A stretch of DNA of 64,000 nt from Burkholderia sp. Nafp2/4-1b (lineage in GTDB: Bacteria; Pseudomonadota; Gammaproteobacteria; Burkholderiales; Burkholderiaceae), in NCBI RefSeq assembly GCF_003635165.1, contig NZ_ML058597.1, positions 1,102,916-1,166,915 on the forward strand, read 5' to 3'. Within the stretch, counting starts at the first letter, position 1; each line of letters begins with the position of its first letter. This document shows positions 27,702 through 37,078 of the stretch, one piece after another. Position numbers and translations under genes: made by a program. Below the pieces are notes generated by a model that did no database searches, was not told where the DNA came from, and was given only the letters and a program-made list of their open reading frames with translations.

Positions 27702-29216
27702 TCAGACCTTCATCGTCCCGGTGCGCACATAGCGCTCGTGCCACGACAGCGCCTCGGCGAGCAGGTGCGGCGTGTGCTTGCCGAAGCTCTCGCGCGACGC
27801 ACGCTCGAAGTAGTCCTCGAGCATCGGCCGGTAGTCGGGATGCGCGCAGGTCGCGATGATCTTGCGCGCGCGCTGCTTCGGCGACAGCCCGCGCAGGTCG
27901 GCGAGCCCCTGCTCGGTGACGACCACCGCGACGTCGTGTTCGGTATGGTCGACGTGGCTCGCCATCGGCACGATCCGCGAGATTGCGCCGCCCTTCGCGG
28001 TGCTCGCCGACATGAAGCACGACAGGTAGCCGTTGCGCGCGAAGTCGCCCGAGCCGCCGATGCCGTTCTGGATCTTCGTGCCCATCACGTGCGTCGAGTT
28101 CACGTTGCCGTAGATGTCCGCCTCGATCATCCCGTTCATCGCGATGCAGCCGAGGCGGCGCACGAGTTCCGGATGGTTGCTGATCTCCTGCGGACGCAAC
28201 AGGATCTTTTCGCGGAAGGTCGCGATCTCGTCGGCGAAACGCTGCACGGCGGCCGGGCTCAGCGACAGCGCGGTGGCCGACGCGAAGCTCAGCGTGCCGT
28301 CGTCGAGCAGGTCGAGCATGGCGTCCTGGATCACTTCGGTGTACGCGCTCAGGTTCGAGAAGCCGGCCGAGCTCAGTTCCGCGAGCACCGCGTTCGTGAT
28401 GTTGCCGACGCCCGACTGCAGCGGCAGCAGGTTTTCCGGCAGGCGGCCACGCTTCACTTCGTGGCGCAGGAAGTCGATCAGCTGCAGCGCGATCTGCTTC
28501 GACGTCGCGTCCGGTGCGGAGAATGCGTTGCTGCGGTCCGGCGCATCGGTCTCGACGATCGCGACGATTTTCTCGGCCGGGCAGCGAAAGTACGGCTCGC
28601 CGATCCGGTCGTCGCTTTTCGTCAGCGGAATCGGCTTGCGGTGCGGCGGCAGCGCGGTGCCGTAATAGACGTCGTGCATCCCGTCGAGGCCGAGCGGCTG
28701 GCGCGCGTTGACCTCGAGGATCACGTGCTTCGCCTGCTCGAGCCAGGTCTTGTTGTTGCCGATCGACGCGGACGGAATCAGCAGCCCGTCCTCGCGGATG
28801 CCCGCGACTTCGACGATCGCGACGTCGAGCTCGCCGTACAGCCCGAACCATGCGTATTGCGCGACGTGGCTCAGGTGGACGTCCTGGTAGTCGACTTCGC
28901 CGCTGTTGATCTTGTCGCGCAGCGTCGGGTCGGACTGGTACGGCAGGCGCATCGAGATGCCGTTGGTGCGGGCGAGCGCGCCGTCGAGTTCAGGCGCGGT
29001 CGATGCGCCGGTCAGTACGTTGATCCGGAAGTCCTCGCCGCGCGCGTGGGCCGCGTCGATGTGGGCGGCGAGCGCGGCCGGCACGGCCTTCGGATAGCCC
29101 GAGCCGGTGAAGCCGCTCATCGCGACGGTCATGCCGGGACGGATCAGCGCGGCGGCTTCGTCGGCGGTGCGGACGAGCGAACGCAGGGCGGGGGCGAGGA
29201 TGCGTGAAGAAGACAT
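27702..29216 (-). CDS. Acetyl-CoA hydrolase / succinate CoA-transferase family protein
   Basis: The 504-residue class I CoA-transferase family member moves CoA between acetyl-CoA and succinate or hydrolyses acyl-CoA. Features are the N-terminal MTVAMSGFTGSGYPKAVP, the glycine loop QSGVGNITNAVLAEL, the catalytic Glu region TEVIQDAMLDLLDDG, and the C-terminal VVVTEQGLADLRGLSPKQRARKII typical of the Cat1/Ach1/AarC group. The length fits. Function in acetate or propionate metabolism is known for the family; which reaction dominates here cannot be told. The gene appears monocistronic. Confidence 0.88.
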   Translation of the reverse strand: MSSSRILAPALRSLVRTADEAAALIRPGMTVAMSGFTGSGYPKAVPAALAAHIDAAHARGEDFRINVLTGASTAPELDGALARTNGISMRLPYQSDPTLRDKINSGEVDYQDVHLSHVAQYAWFGLYGELDVAIVEVAGIREDGLLIPSASIGNNKTWLEQAKHVILEVNARQPLGLDGMHDVYYGTALPPHRKPIPLTKSDDRIGEPYFRCPAEKIVAIVETDAPDRSNAFSAPDATSKQIALQLIDFLRHEVKRGRLPENLLPLQSGVGNITNAVLAELSSAGFSNLSAYTEVIQDAMLDLLDDGTLSFASATALSLSPAAVQRFADEIATFREKILLRPQEISNHPELVRRLGCIAMNGMIEADIYGNVNSTHVMGTKIQNGIGGSGDFARNGYLSCFMSASTAKGGAISRIVPMASHVDHTEHDVAVVVTEQGLADLRGLSPKQRARKIIATCAHPDYRPMLEDYFERASRESFGKHTPHLLAEALSWHERYVRTGTMKV

Positions 29217-29863
29217 GGCTGGATATCTGACGCTTTTGGTCTGTCATTGACGTCGCGGGGGGTGTCTCCTGAGCGACGCGAAGCCCTTGGGGCCGCGAGG
29301 GGCGGCCCGGCACCACGGGCACGGTCGGAGTATCGCAGAGGCTATTGCCGCGAAATGTCCGCTGAATGCAAAAGATACTTGCACGTTGCAACGGGTATCG
29401 AACGGCCGTTCTGTGACAGGCACAGGCGCGGCGCCCGCCAGAATCCAGCCGAAAGGTAGGCGAAAGCGAATCGCCAATTTGCCGCGCCCGGCTGACGAAC
29501 GACTGAACGCCAATCGGCCGACGCGTGCCAGGATTCACCATGCAGCGGCGCACAATCGACATGCGCTGCCCAGCTTGCGATCGCCGCGGCCGATTGTCAC
29601 CCGGCCGCGCTTTGTCGGGCCTGATGCACGTCAAGCCGCACCCATGCGCGAAGTGCCCGCCGGACCCGCTGGAGCGGCCCGCAGGCCTTGACAGCGGCGT
29701 CGCGCGAGCCACACTGAATGACGTACGGCCCGGATCCGCGAGCGTCGTTTCGCGCGTCCGGTTTGCAACCGGCCGATGCCCGGATCGCGCGGTAACACTC
29801 CCGTATGTCAGGACATTGATCGAATAAAAAGCATCAAATTACAATTCCGTATATATTTCGCCG
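29217..29863. other. Intergenic region upstream of the phosphonate operon
   Basis: These 647 bases hold no convincing gene. A plus-strand frame at 29525-29827 contains CPACDRRG and CAKCPP pairs but has no ribosome-binding site and poor codon bias. The last 50 bases (29812-29860) are strongly AT-rich (GAATAAAAAGCATC, TATATATTTCG) and are the likely promoter of the seven-gene operon that follows. Confidence 0.55.
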
Positions 29864-30547
29864 ATGGACCAAAGAAAAACCGCCACACGTTCCGAACCGC
29901 CGCTGCCACGCACCTGGGATGCGCGGCTCGCGCGCTCGCTTGTACGCCCGCTGATCGACACGCCCGTCACCCCGAATCACCTCACTACCCTTCGTCTGCT
30001 GATCGGCCTCGCCGGCGCCTGGTGCCTCGCGCAAGGCGGCTTCGGCTGGAGCAACGCGGGCGCATTCCTGATCGTGCTGTCGAACTTCGTCGACCACACC
30101 GACGGCGAGCTCGCGCGCATCAGCGGCAAGTCCAGCAAGATCGGTCACTTTTACGACCTCGCGGCCGACGCGCTCGTGACGGTCGCGCTGTTCGTCAGCA
30201 TGGGGCTCGGCATCGTCGCCCAAGGGGGCCAGATGGCCGCGTCGCCGGTGCTGCTCGGTGCGGTGGCCGGCGCGGCCGTCGCGCTGATCTTCTTCCTGCG
30301 CATGCGGATCGAATCGATCGCCGGCAAGGCCGGCACCAAGCAGGCATTCGCCGGCGGCTTCGAGACCGAAGACGTGCTCTACCTGCTGCCGATCGTGACG
30401 CTCGTCGACGGCGTGCAGCCGTTCCTGCTCGCGGCGTCGATCGGCGCGCCGCTGTTCGCCGCATGGGTCGTGATCGACTGGTGGCGCATCGTGCGCCGCG
30501 GCAGCAGCCTTTCGCAGAACCCCACTGAAATCCAGGCTTCCAAATGA
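29864..30547 (+). CDS. CDP-alcohol phosphatidyltransferase, predicted phosphonolipid synthase
   Basis: The 227-residue inner-membrane enzyme has about six hydrophobic helices. It carries a perfect family motif D77-x2-D80-G81-x2-A84-R85-x8-G94-x3-D98-x3-D102, the metal and CDP-alcohol site. Family members join a CDP- or CMP-activated headgroup to diacylglycerol or a similar lipid. It is the first gene of an operon that encodes PEP mutase and CMP-transferases, so CMP-aminoethylphosphonate is the inferred donor and a C-P lipid the inferred product. The next gene overlaps by four bases. Phosphatidylglycerol-phosphate-type synthesis is a less likely alternative. Confidence 0.85.
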   Translation: MDQRKTATRSEPPLPRTWDARLARSLVRPLIDTPVTPNHLTTLRLLIGLAGAWCLAQGGFGWSNAGAFLIVLSNFVDHTDGELARISGKSSKIGHFYDLAADALVTVALFVSMGLGIVAQGGQMAASPVLLGAVAGAAVALIFFLRMRIESIAGKAGTKQAFAGGFETEDVLYLLPIVTLVDGVQPFLLAASIGAPLFAAWVVIDWWRIVRRGSSLSQNPTEIQASK

Positions 30548-31353
30548 CTCCTAGCACGCGCGACGACTCCGTGCTGAGCCCGGCACGCCCCGCGCCTGCG
30601 CGCGCGGCAGCGGCCGATCCCGATCGCACCGTGGCCGACAGCGTCGGCCGTCTCGACCTCGACCGCCTGCGCGGCGACTACACGCGCCAGGGGTCGTTCC
30701 TGTATCTCGACGCATTCCTGCCGTCGGACGCGCACGCGAAACTCGCGGCCGCCGCGCGCGCGATGCAGCCCGGCCTGAACCGCAATTACCTGCCCGGCCA
30801 CAAACAGGGCGGCAGCGTGAGCCGGCACACGATCGACGAGCAGGCGCCGTACATCGCCGAGCTGTACCGCTCGAAGGCGCTGATCGGCTTCCTCGAGAAG
30901 ATCACCGGCGACAAGCTGATGCTGTCGCCGGACAACGATCCGCATGCGTACGCGCTCTACTACTACACGAAGCCCGGCGACCACATCGGCTGGCACTACG
31001 ACACGTCGTATTACGACGGCCGCCGCTATACGCTGCTGATCGGCGTGATCGACGAATCGTCGTGCCGGCTCGACTACGAGCTGCATACGCGCAACCCGGA
31101 CGTGCCTGACCAACCGGGTTCGGTGCAGATCGCCGATGGCGGCATCGTGCTGTTCGACGGCGACAAGCTGCGCCACCGGATCACGCCGCTCGGCCAGAAC
31201 GAGACGCGCGTGTCGCTGACGTTCGAATACGTGACCAACCCTGGCATGCGGCCGTGGAAGCGCTTCATCTCGAACATGAAGGACGCGATCGCGTATTTCG
31301 GTTTCCGCCAGGTGTTCAAGCAGCTGGCCACGCGCCGGTCGACCGGGTCATGA
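30544..31353 (+). CDS. 2-oxoglutarate/Fe(II)-dependent oxygenase in phosphonate operon
   Basis: The 269-residue soluble oxygenase has the facial triad H151-x-D153 (GWHYDTS) and H211 (LRHRITPLG), with R222 (NETRVSLTFEY) placed to bind 2-oxoglutarate; all are visible. This fold hydroxylates or otherwise oxidises small molecules and lipids. The gene overlaps both neighbours by four bases inside the phosphonate operon, so the substrate is probably the phosphonate headgroup, its lipid, or the acyl/backbone portion of that lipid. AEP-hydroxylating and lipid-hydroxylating 2OG enzymes are both known elsewhere. The first 35 residues are Pro/Ala-rich and probably disordered. Confidence 0.82.
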   Translation: MTPSTRDDSVLSPARPAPARAAAADPDRTVADSVGRLDLDRLRGDYTRQGSFLYLDAFLPSDAHAKLAAAARAMQPGLNRNYLPGHKQGGSVSRHTIDEQAPYIAELYRSKALIGFLEKITGDKLMLSPDNDPHAYALYYYTKPGDHIGWHYDTSYYDGRRYTLLIGVIDESSCRLDYELHTRNPDVPDQPGSVQIADGGIVLFDGDKLRHRITPLGQNETRVSLTFEYVTNPGMRPWKRFISNMKDAIAYFGFRQVFKQLATRRSTGS

Positions 31354-32351
31354 CACGCGCCGGCCTGATCCTGCTGTCCCTCGGAACGGCACTGTTCGTC
31401 GCACTGCTCGCGTGGCAGGGCGTCGGCGCGGTTGCGTCGACGTTTCTCGCGGCCGGCTGGGGCCTCGCGCTCGTCGCGGCGTTCCACGTCGTGCCGCTCA
31501 CGGTCGATGCGTTCGCGATTTCCGTGATGTTCCGCCGCGGCCAGCCGGGCGCCGAACTCGGCAACGCGCTGCGCGCGCGCTGGGTCGGCGAATCGGTGAA
31601 CAGCCTGCTGCCCGCCGGGCAGATCGGCGGGCCGGTGCTGATGGTGCGTCACCTCGCGCAGCGCGGCACGCGGATGGCCGATGCGGCCGCCGTCGTCACG
31701 GTCAGCACGACGATGCAGGCGCTCGCGCAGATGGCGTTCGCGCTGATCGGCATCGCCACGTTCAGCCTGTATGCAACGCACGAATCGGTCGCTTACCTGC
31801 GCACGCCGGCGCTGATCGCCACCGGCGTGCTCGGCGCGCTCGCCATCGCGTTCTACGCGGCGCAGCGGCGCGGGCTGTTCGGCCGCGGGCTGCGTCTCGC
31901 GTCGAAGCTGCTCGGCCCGCGCGACTGGTCGTCGCTGGCAACCCGCGCGGATGCGATCGACGACGCGGTCGGCACGCTGTACCGCGATCGCGCGAAGGTC
32001 GCGAAAACCTTCGCCTTGAGCCTCGTCGGCTGGATCGTCGGCACCGCCGAAGTGTGGCTCGCGCTGCACTTCCTCGGGCACCCGGTCTGCTGGCTCGACG
32101 CACTGCTGCTCGAGAGCGTCGGCCAGGCGATTCGCGGTGCGGCGTTCGCGATCCCGGGCTCGCTCGGTGCACAGGAAGGCGGTTACCTGCTGCTCGCGCC
32201 GCTGGTCGGCCTGCCGCCCGACGCGGCGCTCGCGCTGTCGCTCGCGAAGCGCGCGCGCGAACTCGCGCTCGGCCTGCCCGGCCTGCTCTATCTGCATTTC
32301 AGTGAAAGAAACTGGCAGCGGCGCCGTGCGCCGCAGCCGCTCGCCGACTGA
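31350..32351 (+). CDS. LPG synthase-like (UPF0104/HpnL-type) flippase-like membrane protein
   Basis: This 333-residue integral membrane protein has about eight hydrophobic helices of the lysylphosphatidylglycerol-synthase transmembrane type, including the typical ESVNSLLPAGQIGGPVLMVRHL and GSLGAQEGGYLLLAPLVGLP. Relatives such as MprF N-domains and HpnL are implicated in moving lipids across membranes; a catalytic aminoacyl-transfer domain is absent. It overlaps the oxygenase by four bases (ATGA). In this operon it is the obvious candidate to flip or export the phosphonolipid. It could instead export a glycolipid intermediate. Confidence 0.82.
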   Translation: MTRAGLILLSLGTALFVALLAWQGVGAVASTFLAAGWGLALVAAFHVVPLTVDAFAISVMFRRGQPGAELGNALRARWVGESVNSLLPAGQIGGPVLMVRHLAQRGTRMADAAAVVTVSTTMQALAQMAFALIGIATFSLYATHESVAYLRTPALIATGVLGALAIAFYAAQRRGLFGRGLRLASKLLGPRDWSSLATRADAIDDAVGTLYRDRAKVAKTFALSLVGWIVGTAEVWLALHFLGHPVCWLDALLLESVGQAIRGAAFAIPGSLGAQEGGYLLLAPLVGLPPDAALALSLAKRARELALGLPGLLYLHFSERNWQRRRAPQPLAD

Positions 32352-32386
32352 TCGTTCAGATCGCCGGCTTTTTGGTTGGAGAACCC

Positions 32387-33154
32387 ATGCGAGCCATCAT
32401 TCTTGCGGCAGGCCTCGGCTTGCGCCTGCAACAACCGCCCGAGGCGCAATTCCCGAAGTGCCTGTTGCGCTTCGACGACGTGTCGCTGCTCGAGCGCCAT
32501 CTGCGTGTGCTCGACGCCGCGGGCGTCGATGAAATCGTGCTCGGGCTCGGCTTCCAGCACGAGAAGGTCGAGCAGGAACTGAAGCGCCTCGGCCGCACCG
32601 CCGAGATCGTGATCAACGAGCGCTACGACCTCGGCAGCGTGCTGACCGTGCACACCGTCGCCGATGCGATGACGCGCGGCGGCGACGTGCTGCTGATGGA
32701 CGCCGACGTGCTGTACGACGAGAACATCCTGTACGCGCTGATCGCCGATGCCGACAAGGCCGTCGACCGCCTGCTGATCGATCGCGACTTCGAGGCCGGC
32801 GACGAGCCCGTCAAGCTGTGCCTGAAGAACGGCGTGCCGGTCGAGCTGCGCAAGCAGCTCGCGGTCGATCTGGAATACGACACGATCGGCGAATCGGTCG
32901 GCTTCTTCCGCTTCACCGAAGGCACCGCGCGCCGCCTCGCGACCATCGTCGCCGGCTACGTCGACAGCGGCCGCGCGAACATGCCGCACGAGGAAGCCGT
33001 GCGCGACCTGCTGCTCGAGGGCGGCCATTCGTTCGACGTCGCCGACGTCACGGGGTCGCCGTGGATCGAGATCGACTTCCCGAACGACGTCGCACGCGCG
33101 ACGCAAGACATTCTCCCCCTGATTCAACGCACGACCGCCGGAGCCGCACGATGA
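32387..33154 (+). CDS. Nucleotidyltransferase (phosphocholine cytidylyltransferase-like)
   Basis: The 255-residue enzyme has a sugar-phosphate-nucleotidyltransferase fold with the nucleotide-binding [24 protein letters not shown] at the start (residues 6-29, shown in part) and the metal-binding DADV near residue 105. LicC and PntC, which make CDP-choline or CMP-aminoethylphosphonate, belong to the same group. It is the first of two such domains in the operon; the other is fused to PEP mutase. The ATG at 32387 has GGAGA just upstream. Its four-base overlap with the PEP mutase gene links expression. Whether it activates AEP, a hydroxylated AEP or another headgroup is open. Confidence 0.82.
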   Translation: MRAIILAAGLGLRLQQPPEAQFPKCLLRFDDVSLLERHLRVLDAAGVDEIVLGLGFQHEKVEQELKRLGRTAEIVINERYDLGSVLTVHTVADAMTRGGDVLLMDADVLYDENILYALIADADKAVDRLLIDRDFEAGDEPVKLCLKNGVPVELRKQLAVDLEYDTIGESVGFFRFTEGTARRLATIVAGYVDSGRANMPHEEAVRDLLLEGGHSFDVADVTGSPWIEIDFPNDVARATQDILPLIQRTTAGAAR

Positions 33155-34836
33155 ACGCACGCGAACCCAACTACACCGAATCGCGCAGCGCCCGCCTGCG
33201 CCGCATGCTCGTCAGCAGCGACCTCGAATTCCTGATGGAAGCGCACAACGGCCTGTCGGCGCGCATCGTGCGCGAAGCCGGCTTCAAGGGCATCTGGGCA
33301 TCGGGCCTCGCGATCTCCGCGCAGTTCGGCGTGCGCGACAACAACGAAGCGAGCTGGACGCAGGTCGTCGACGTGCTCGAGTTCATGGCCGACGCGAGCG
33401 ACCTGCCGATCCTGCTCGACGGCGACACCGGCTACGGCAACTTCAACAACGTGCGCCGCCTCGTGAAGAAGCTCGAGCAGCGCGGCATCGCCGGCGTGTG
33501 CATCGAGGACAAGCAGTTCCCGAAGACCAACAGCTTCATCGACGGCGAACGCCAGCCGCTCGCCGAGATCGACGAGTTCTGCGGCAAGATCAAGGCCGGC
33601 AAGGATTCGCAGACGGACTCCGACTTCTCGATCGTCGCGCGTGTCGAAGCGCTGATCGCGGGCTGGGGAATGGACGAGGCGCTGCGCCGCGCGAACGCGT
33701 ACGCGGAAGCCGGCGCCGACGCGATCCTGATCCACAGCAAGCTGTCGCGCCCGGACGAGATCCTGCAGTTCGCCCGCGAATGGAGCGGCAAGGCGCCGCT
33801 CGTGATCGTGCCGACCAAGTACTACAGCACCCCGACCGACGTGTTCCGCCAGGCCGGCATCAGCACCGTGATCTGGGCGAACCACCTGATCCGCGCGTCG
33901 GCGTCGGCGATGCAGGCCGTCGCGCGCGAAATCCATGAGAACGAGACGCTGATCAACGTCGAGGACCGCGTCGCGTCGGTCAACGAGATCTTCCGCCTGC
34001 AGGACGCCGACGAATACTCGGCCGCCGAGCGCATCTACCTGTCGTCGTCGTCGCGCGCGTCGAACGCCGCGATCGTGCTCGCGGCCAGCCGCGGCAAGGG
34101 GCTCGAGGCTGTTACCGAAGACAAACCCAAGGTCATGCTGCCCGTCGCCGGCAAGCCGCTCCTGCGCTGGCTCGTCGACGGCTTCAAGAAGCATGGCGTG
34201 AACGACATCACCGTGGTCGGCGGCTATCGCGCCGACGCGATCGACACGTCGGGCATCAAGCTCGTCGTCAACGAGCGCCATGCGCAGACCGGCGAACTCG
34301 CATCGCTCGCATGCGCGGCCGAACGCCTGAACGGCGACACCGTGATCTCCTACGGCGACCTGCTGTTCCGCAGCTACATCCTGCGCGATCTCGCGGAGAG
34401 CGAGGCCGAGTTCAGCGTCGTCGTCGATTCGTCGCTGACCGAGACCAATCAAAGCGTGCGCGATTTCGCGCTGTGCTCGGCAGCGGACGACCGCGGCCTG
34501 TTCGGTCAGAAGACGTATCTGCAACGCGTATCGAGCGACGTCGCCGCGGGCACGCCGCACGGCCGCTGGATCGGCCTGCTGAACGTGCGCGGCGCAGGCG
34601 TCGAGCGCCTGAAGACGATGCTCGCGACGCTGCAGGCACGCCCCGATTTCGACACGCTCGACATCCCGTCGCTGCTCAACGAACTGATCGCCGCCGGCGA
34701 GAAGATCGAAGTGCAGTACGTGCACGGCCACTGGCGCGGCGTCAACGACCTGGAAGACTTCCGCCGCGCGGGCGACTTCGCGCACGGCCAGACGCCGCTG
34801 TCCGAGCCGGGCGCCGGCAACGGGAGCGCACAATGA
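33151..34836 (+). CDS. pepM: PEP mutase fused to a CMP-phosphonate cytidylyltransferase
   Basis: The 561-residue bifunctional enzyme has two domains. The N-terminal half (about 1-295) is PEP mutase, with the diagnostic [10 protein letters not shown] (EDKxxxxxNS) that separates mutases from isocitrate-lyase relatives, and the metal site [13 protein letters not shown]. It converts PEP to phosphonopyruvate, forming the C-P bond. The C-terminal half (about 305-550) is a PntC-like cytidylyltransferase, [21 protein letters not shown], expected to make CMP-aminoethylphosphonate. Fusions of this type mark pathways whose product is transferred to lipid or polysaccharide. It overlaps both neighbours by four bases. 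Confidence 0.92.
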   Translation: MNAREPNYTESRSARLRRMLVSSDLEFLMEAHNGLSARIVREAGFKGIWASGLAISAQFGVRDNNEASWTQVVDVLEFMADASDLPILLDGDTGYGNFNNVRRLVKKLEQRGIAGVCIEDKQFPKTNSFIDGERQPLAEIDEFCGKIKAGKDSQTDSDFSIVARVEALIAGWGMDEALRRANAYAEAGADAILIHSKLSRPDEILQFAREWSGKAPLVIVPTKYYSTPTDVFRQAGISTVIWANHLIRASASAMQAVAREIHENETLINVEDRVASVNEIFRLQDADEYSAAERIYLSSSSRASNAAIVLAASRGKGLEAVTEDKPKVMLPVAGKPLLRWLVDGFKKHGVNDITVVGGYRADAIDTSGIKLVVNERHAQTGELASLACAAERLNGDTVISYGDLLFRSYILRDLAESEAEFSVVVDSSLTETNQSVRDFALCSAADDRGLFGQKTYLQRVSSDVAAGTPHGRWIGLLNVRGAGVERLKTMLATLQARPDFDTLDIPSLLNELIAAGEKIEVQYVHGHWRGVNDLEDFRRAGDFAHGQTPLSEPGAGNGSAQ

Positions 34837-36014
34837 TCGAGGCGGCCCAGTTCGTCGAGGCCGCGCGCGAACGCGGCTTCGACTGGTACGCGGGCGTGCC
34901 CTGCTCGTACCTGACGCCGTTCATCAACTACGTGCTGCAGGACCCGACGCTGCACTACCTGTCGGCCGCGAACGAAGGCGACGCGGTCGCGCTGATCGCG
35001 GGCGCGACGCTCGGCGGCAAGCGCGGGATCGCGATGATGCAGAACTCCGGGCTCGGCAACGCGGTGAGTCCGCTCACGTCGTTGACCTGGACCTTCCGTC
35101 TGCCGCAGTTGCTGATCGTCACGTGGCGCGGGCAGCCGGGCGTGTCCGACGAGCCGCAGCACGCGCTGATGGGGCCGATCACGCCGGCCATGCTCGACAC
35201 GATGGAGATCCCGTGGGAGACGTTCCCGACCGACCCCGAACAGGTCGGCCCGGCGCTCGACCGCGCGATCGCGCACATGGACGCAACGGGCCGCCCGTAT
35301 GCGCTCGTGATGCAGAAAGGCAGCGTCGCGCCGTATGAACTGAAGTCGAACCCGGCAGCGACGCCGCGTGCGCACGTTGCCGCGCAGTCGGCCGCGCGCG
35401 CTGAATCGCCGGCCGCGTGGCCGACCCGCCACGACGCGCTGCAGCGCGTGATCGCGCACACGCCGGTCGACTCGACCGTCGTGCTCGCGTCGACCGGCTT
35501 CTGCGGCCGCGAACTCTATGCGATCGACGATCGCCCGAACCAGCTGTACATGGTCGGCTCGATGGGCTGCGTGACGCCGCTCGCGCTGGGCTTGGCGCTC
35601 GCGCGCCCCGACCTGCGCGTGGTGGCCGTCGACGGCGACGGCGCCGCGCTGATGCGCATGGGCGTGTTCGCGACGCTCGGCACCTACGGCCCGTCCAACC
35701 TCACGCACGTGCTGCTCGACAACGGCGCGCACGAATCGACCGGCGGCCAGGCAACCGTGTCGCAGCATGTGTCGTTCGCGGGCGTCGCGGCCGCGTGCGG
35801 CTATGCGTCGGCCGTCGAAGGCGACACGCTCGACGTGCTCGATGCGACGCTTTCCGCGAAAGCCGACGGCGCGCAGTTCGTGCGTGTGGCGATCCGCACG
35901 GGCGTGCCCGACGGCCTGCCCCGCCCGACCGTCACGCCGGTCGAGGTCAAGACTCGCCTGATGCGGCATATCGGCGCCGCGCAGGCCGAAGCCCACGCCG
36001 AAGGAGCTCATTGA
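34833..36014 (+). CDS. ppd: Phosphonopyruvate decarboxylase
   Basis: This thiamine-diphosphate enzyme decarboxylates phosphonopyruvate to phosphonoacetaldehyde, which pulls the unfavourable PEP mutase equilibrium forward. The 393-residue sequence begins with the substrate-side domain ([32 protein letters not shown]). The ThDP-binding motif [16 protein letters not shown], followed by [13 protein letters not shown], gives the GDG-N signature. It starts inside the end of pepM (ATGA overlap) and its stop overlaps the start of the transaminase gene. Sulfopyruvate decarboxylase is the closest alternative, excluded by context. Confidence 0.93.
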   Translation: MIEAAQFVEAARERGFDWYAGVPCSYLTPFINYVLQDPTLHYLSAANEGDAVALIAGATLGGKRGIAMMQNSGLGNAVSPLTSLTWTFRLPQLLIVTWRGQPGVSDEPQHALMGPITPAMLDTMEIPWETFPTDPEQVGPALDRAIAHMDATGRPYALVMQKGSVAPYELKSNPAATPRAHVAAQSAARAESPAAWPTRHDALQRVIAHTPVDSTVVLASTGFCGRELYAIDDRPNQLYMVGSMGCVTPLALGLALARPDLRVVAVDGDGAALMRMGVFATLGTYGPSNLTHVLLDNGAHESTGGQATVSQHVSFAGVAAACGYASAVEGDTLDVLDATLSAKADGAQFVRVAIRTGVPDGLPRPTVTPVEVKTRLMRHIGAAQAEAHAEGAH

Positions 36015-37078
36015 TGCTGCTGCTGAACCCCGGCCCGGTCACGCTCACCGAACGCGTGCGCCGCAGCCTGCTGCAACCCGACCTGTGCCATCGCGAAAGC
36101 GAATTCTTCGATCTGCAGGATGAAGCGCGTGCGCGTCTCGTCGCCGCGTATGAACTCGATCCGGCCGAATGGGCCGCCGTGCTGATGACGGGCTCGGGCA
36201 CCGCCGCCGTCGAAAGCATGATCGCCGCGCTCGTGCCGCAGGACGGCAAGCTGCTCGTGATCGAGAACGGCGTGTACGGCGAGCGCATCACGCAGATCGC
36301 GACGCAGTACGGGATCGCGCATGATGTGCTGAAGCATGAGTGGATGCAGGCGCCTGATCTCGCGCAGGTTGGTGCGCGTCTTGACGCGGGCGGTTATTCG
36401 CACGTCGCGGTGATTCATCATGAAACGACGACCGGCCGGTTGAACGATCTCGGTGCGATCGCCGACGTGTGTCGTGCGCGTGGTGTGAAGATGCTGGTCG
36501 ATGGTGTCAGCAGTTTTGGGGCTGAGGCGATCGATTTCGGCGGTGGCGTGATTGATGCGGTCGCCGCGACCGCGAACAAGTGCCTGCACGGCGTGCCGGG
36601 CGCGGCGTTCGTGATCGTGCGGCGTAGTGCGCTGGCGAAGGCTGCTAGTCGTACTTACTATCTCGATCTCGGGCGGCTTGCGAAGCTGCAGGATCAGCGG
36701 AATACGCCGTTTACACCTTCCGTGCATGCTTACTATGCGCTCGTCGAGGCGCTGCGCGAGTTTGATGAGGCCGGCGGCTGGCGTGCGCGGCATGCGCATT
36801 ACAAGGCGCTGGCCGATCAGGCGCAGGCGGGGCTTGCTGAACGTGGGATGCCGCTTGTGCTGCCAGAAGGTGCTTCGTCGGTCGTGCTGCGCGCGTATCG
36901 GCTGCCGCAGGGTGTCACGTACGAGACGCTGCACGACGGGTTGAAGGAGCGTGGCTTCGTCATTTACGCGGGGCAAGGCGGGTTGTCGAAGGAATTGTTC
37001 CGGATCTCGACGATGGGCGCGATTCAGACGGCTGATGTCGAGCGGTTGCTGGAAGGGTTTACGGCGTTGACGCGGTAA
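36014..37078 (+). CDS. phnW: 2-aminoethylphosphonate:pyruvate aminotransferase (biosynthetic direction)
   Basis: The 354-residue class V PLP aminotransferase interconverts phosphonoacetaldehyde and 2-aminoethylphosphonate. The N-terminal LLLNPGPVTLTERVRR and the PLP lysine in AATANKCLHGVPGAAF are diagnostic. No phosphonoacetaldehyde hydrolase or C-P lyase gene accompanies it, and it follows PEP mutase and decarboxylase, so it acts in synthesis of AEP. It is the last gene of the operon and an intrinsic terminator follows. From about 36320 onward its codon usage drifts to more T-ending codons than the first 300 bases or the upstream genes. Confidence 0.9.
   Translation: MLLLNPGPVTLTERVRRSLLQPDLCHRESEFFDLQDEARARLVAAYELDPAEWAAVLMTGSGTAAVESMIAALVPQDGKLLVIENGVYGERITQIATQYGIAHDVLKHEWMQAPDLAQVGARLDAGGYSHVAVIHHETTTGRLNDLGAIADVCRARGVKMLVDGVSSFGAEAIDFGGGVIDAVAATANKCLHGVPGAAFVIVRRSALAKAASRTYYLDLGRLAKLQDQRNTPFTPSVHAYYALVEALREFDEAGGWRARHAHYKALADQAQAGLAERGMPLVLPEGASSVVLRAYRLPQGVTYETLHDGLKERGFVIYAGQGGLSKELFRISTMGAIQTADVERLLEGFTALTR

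Noticed and set aside
29525-29827. Short frame with two Cys pairs, possibly a zinc-binding protein
   Set aside because: No ribosome-binding site, poor codon bias and no family resemblance; the region is better read as intergenic.
33151-37078. Phosphonate genes as a degradation pathway
   Set aside because: No phosphonoacetaldehyde hydrolase, dehydrogenase or C-P lyase is present, and PEP mutase with decarboxylase is diagnostic of synthesis.
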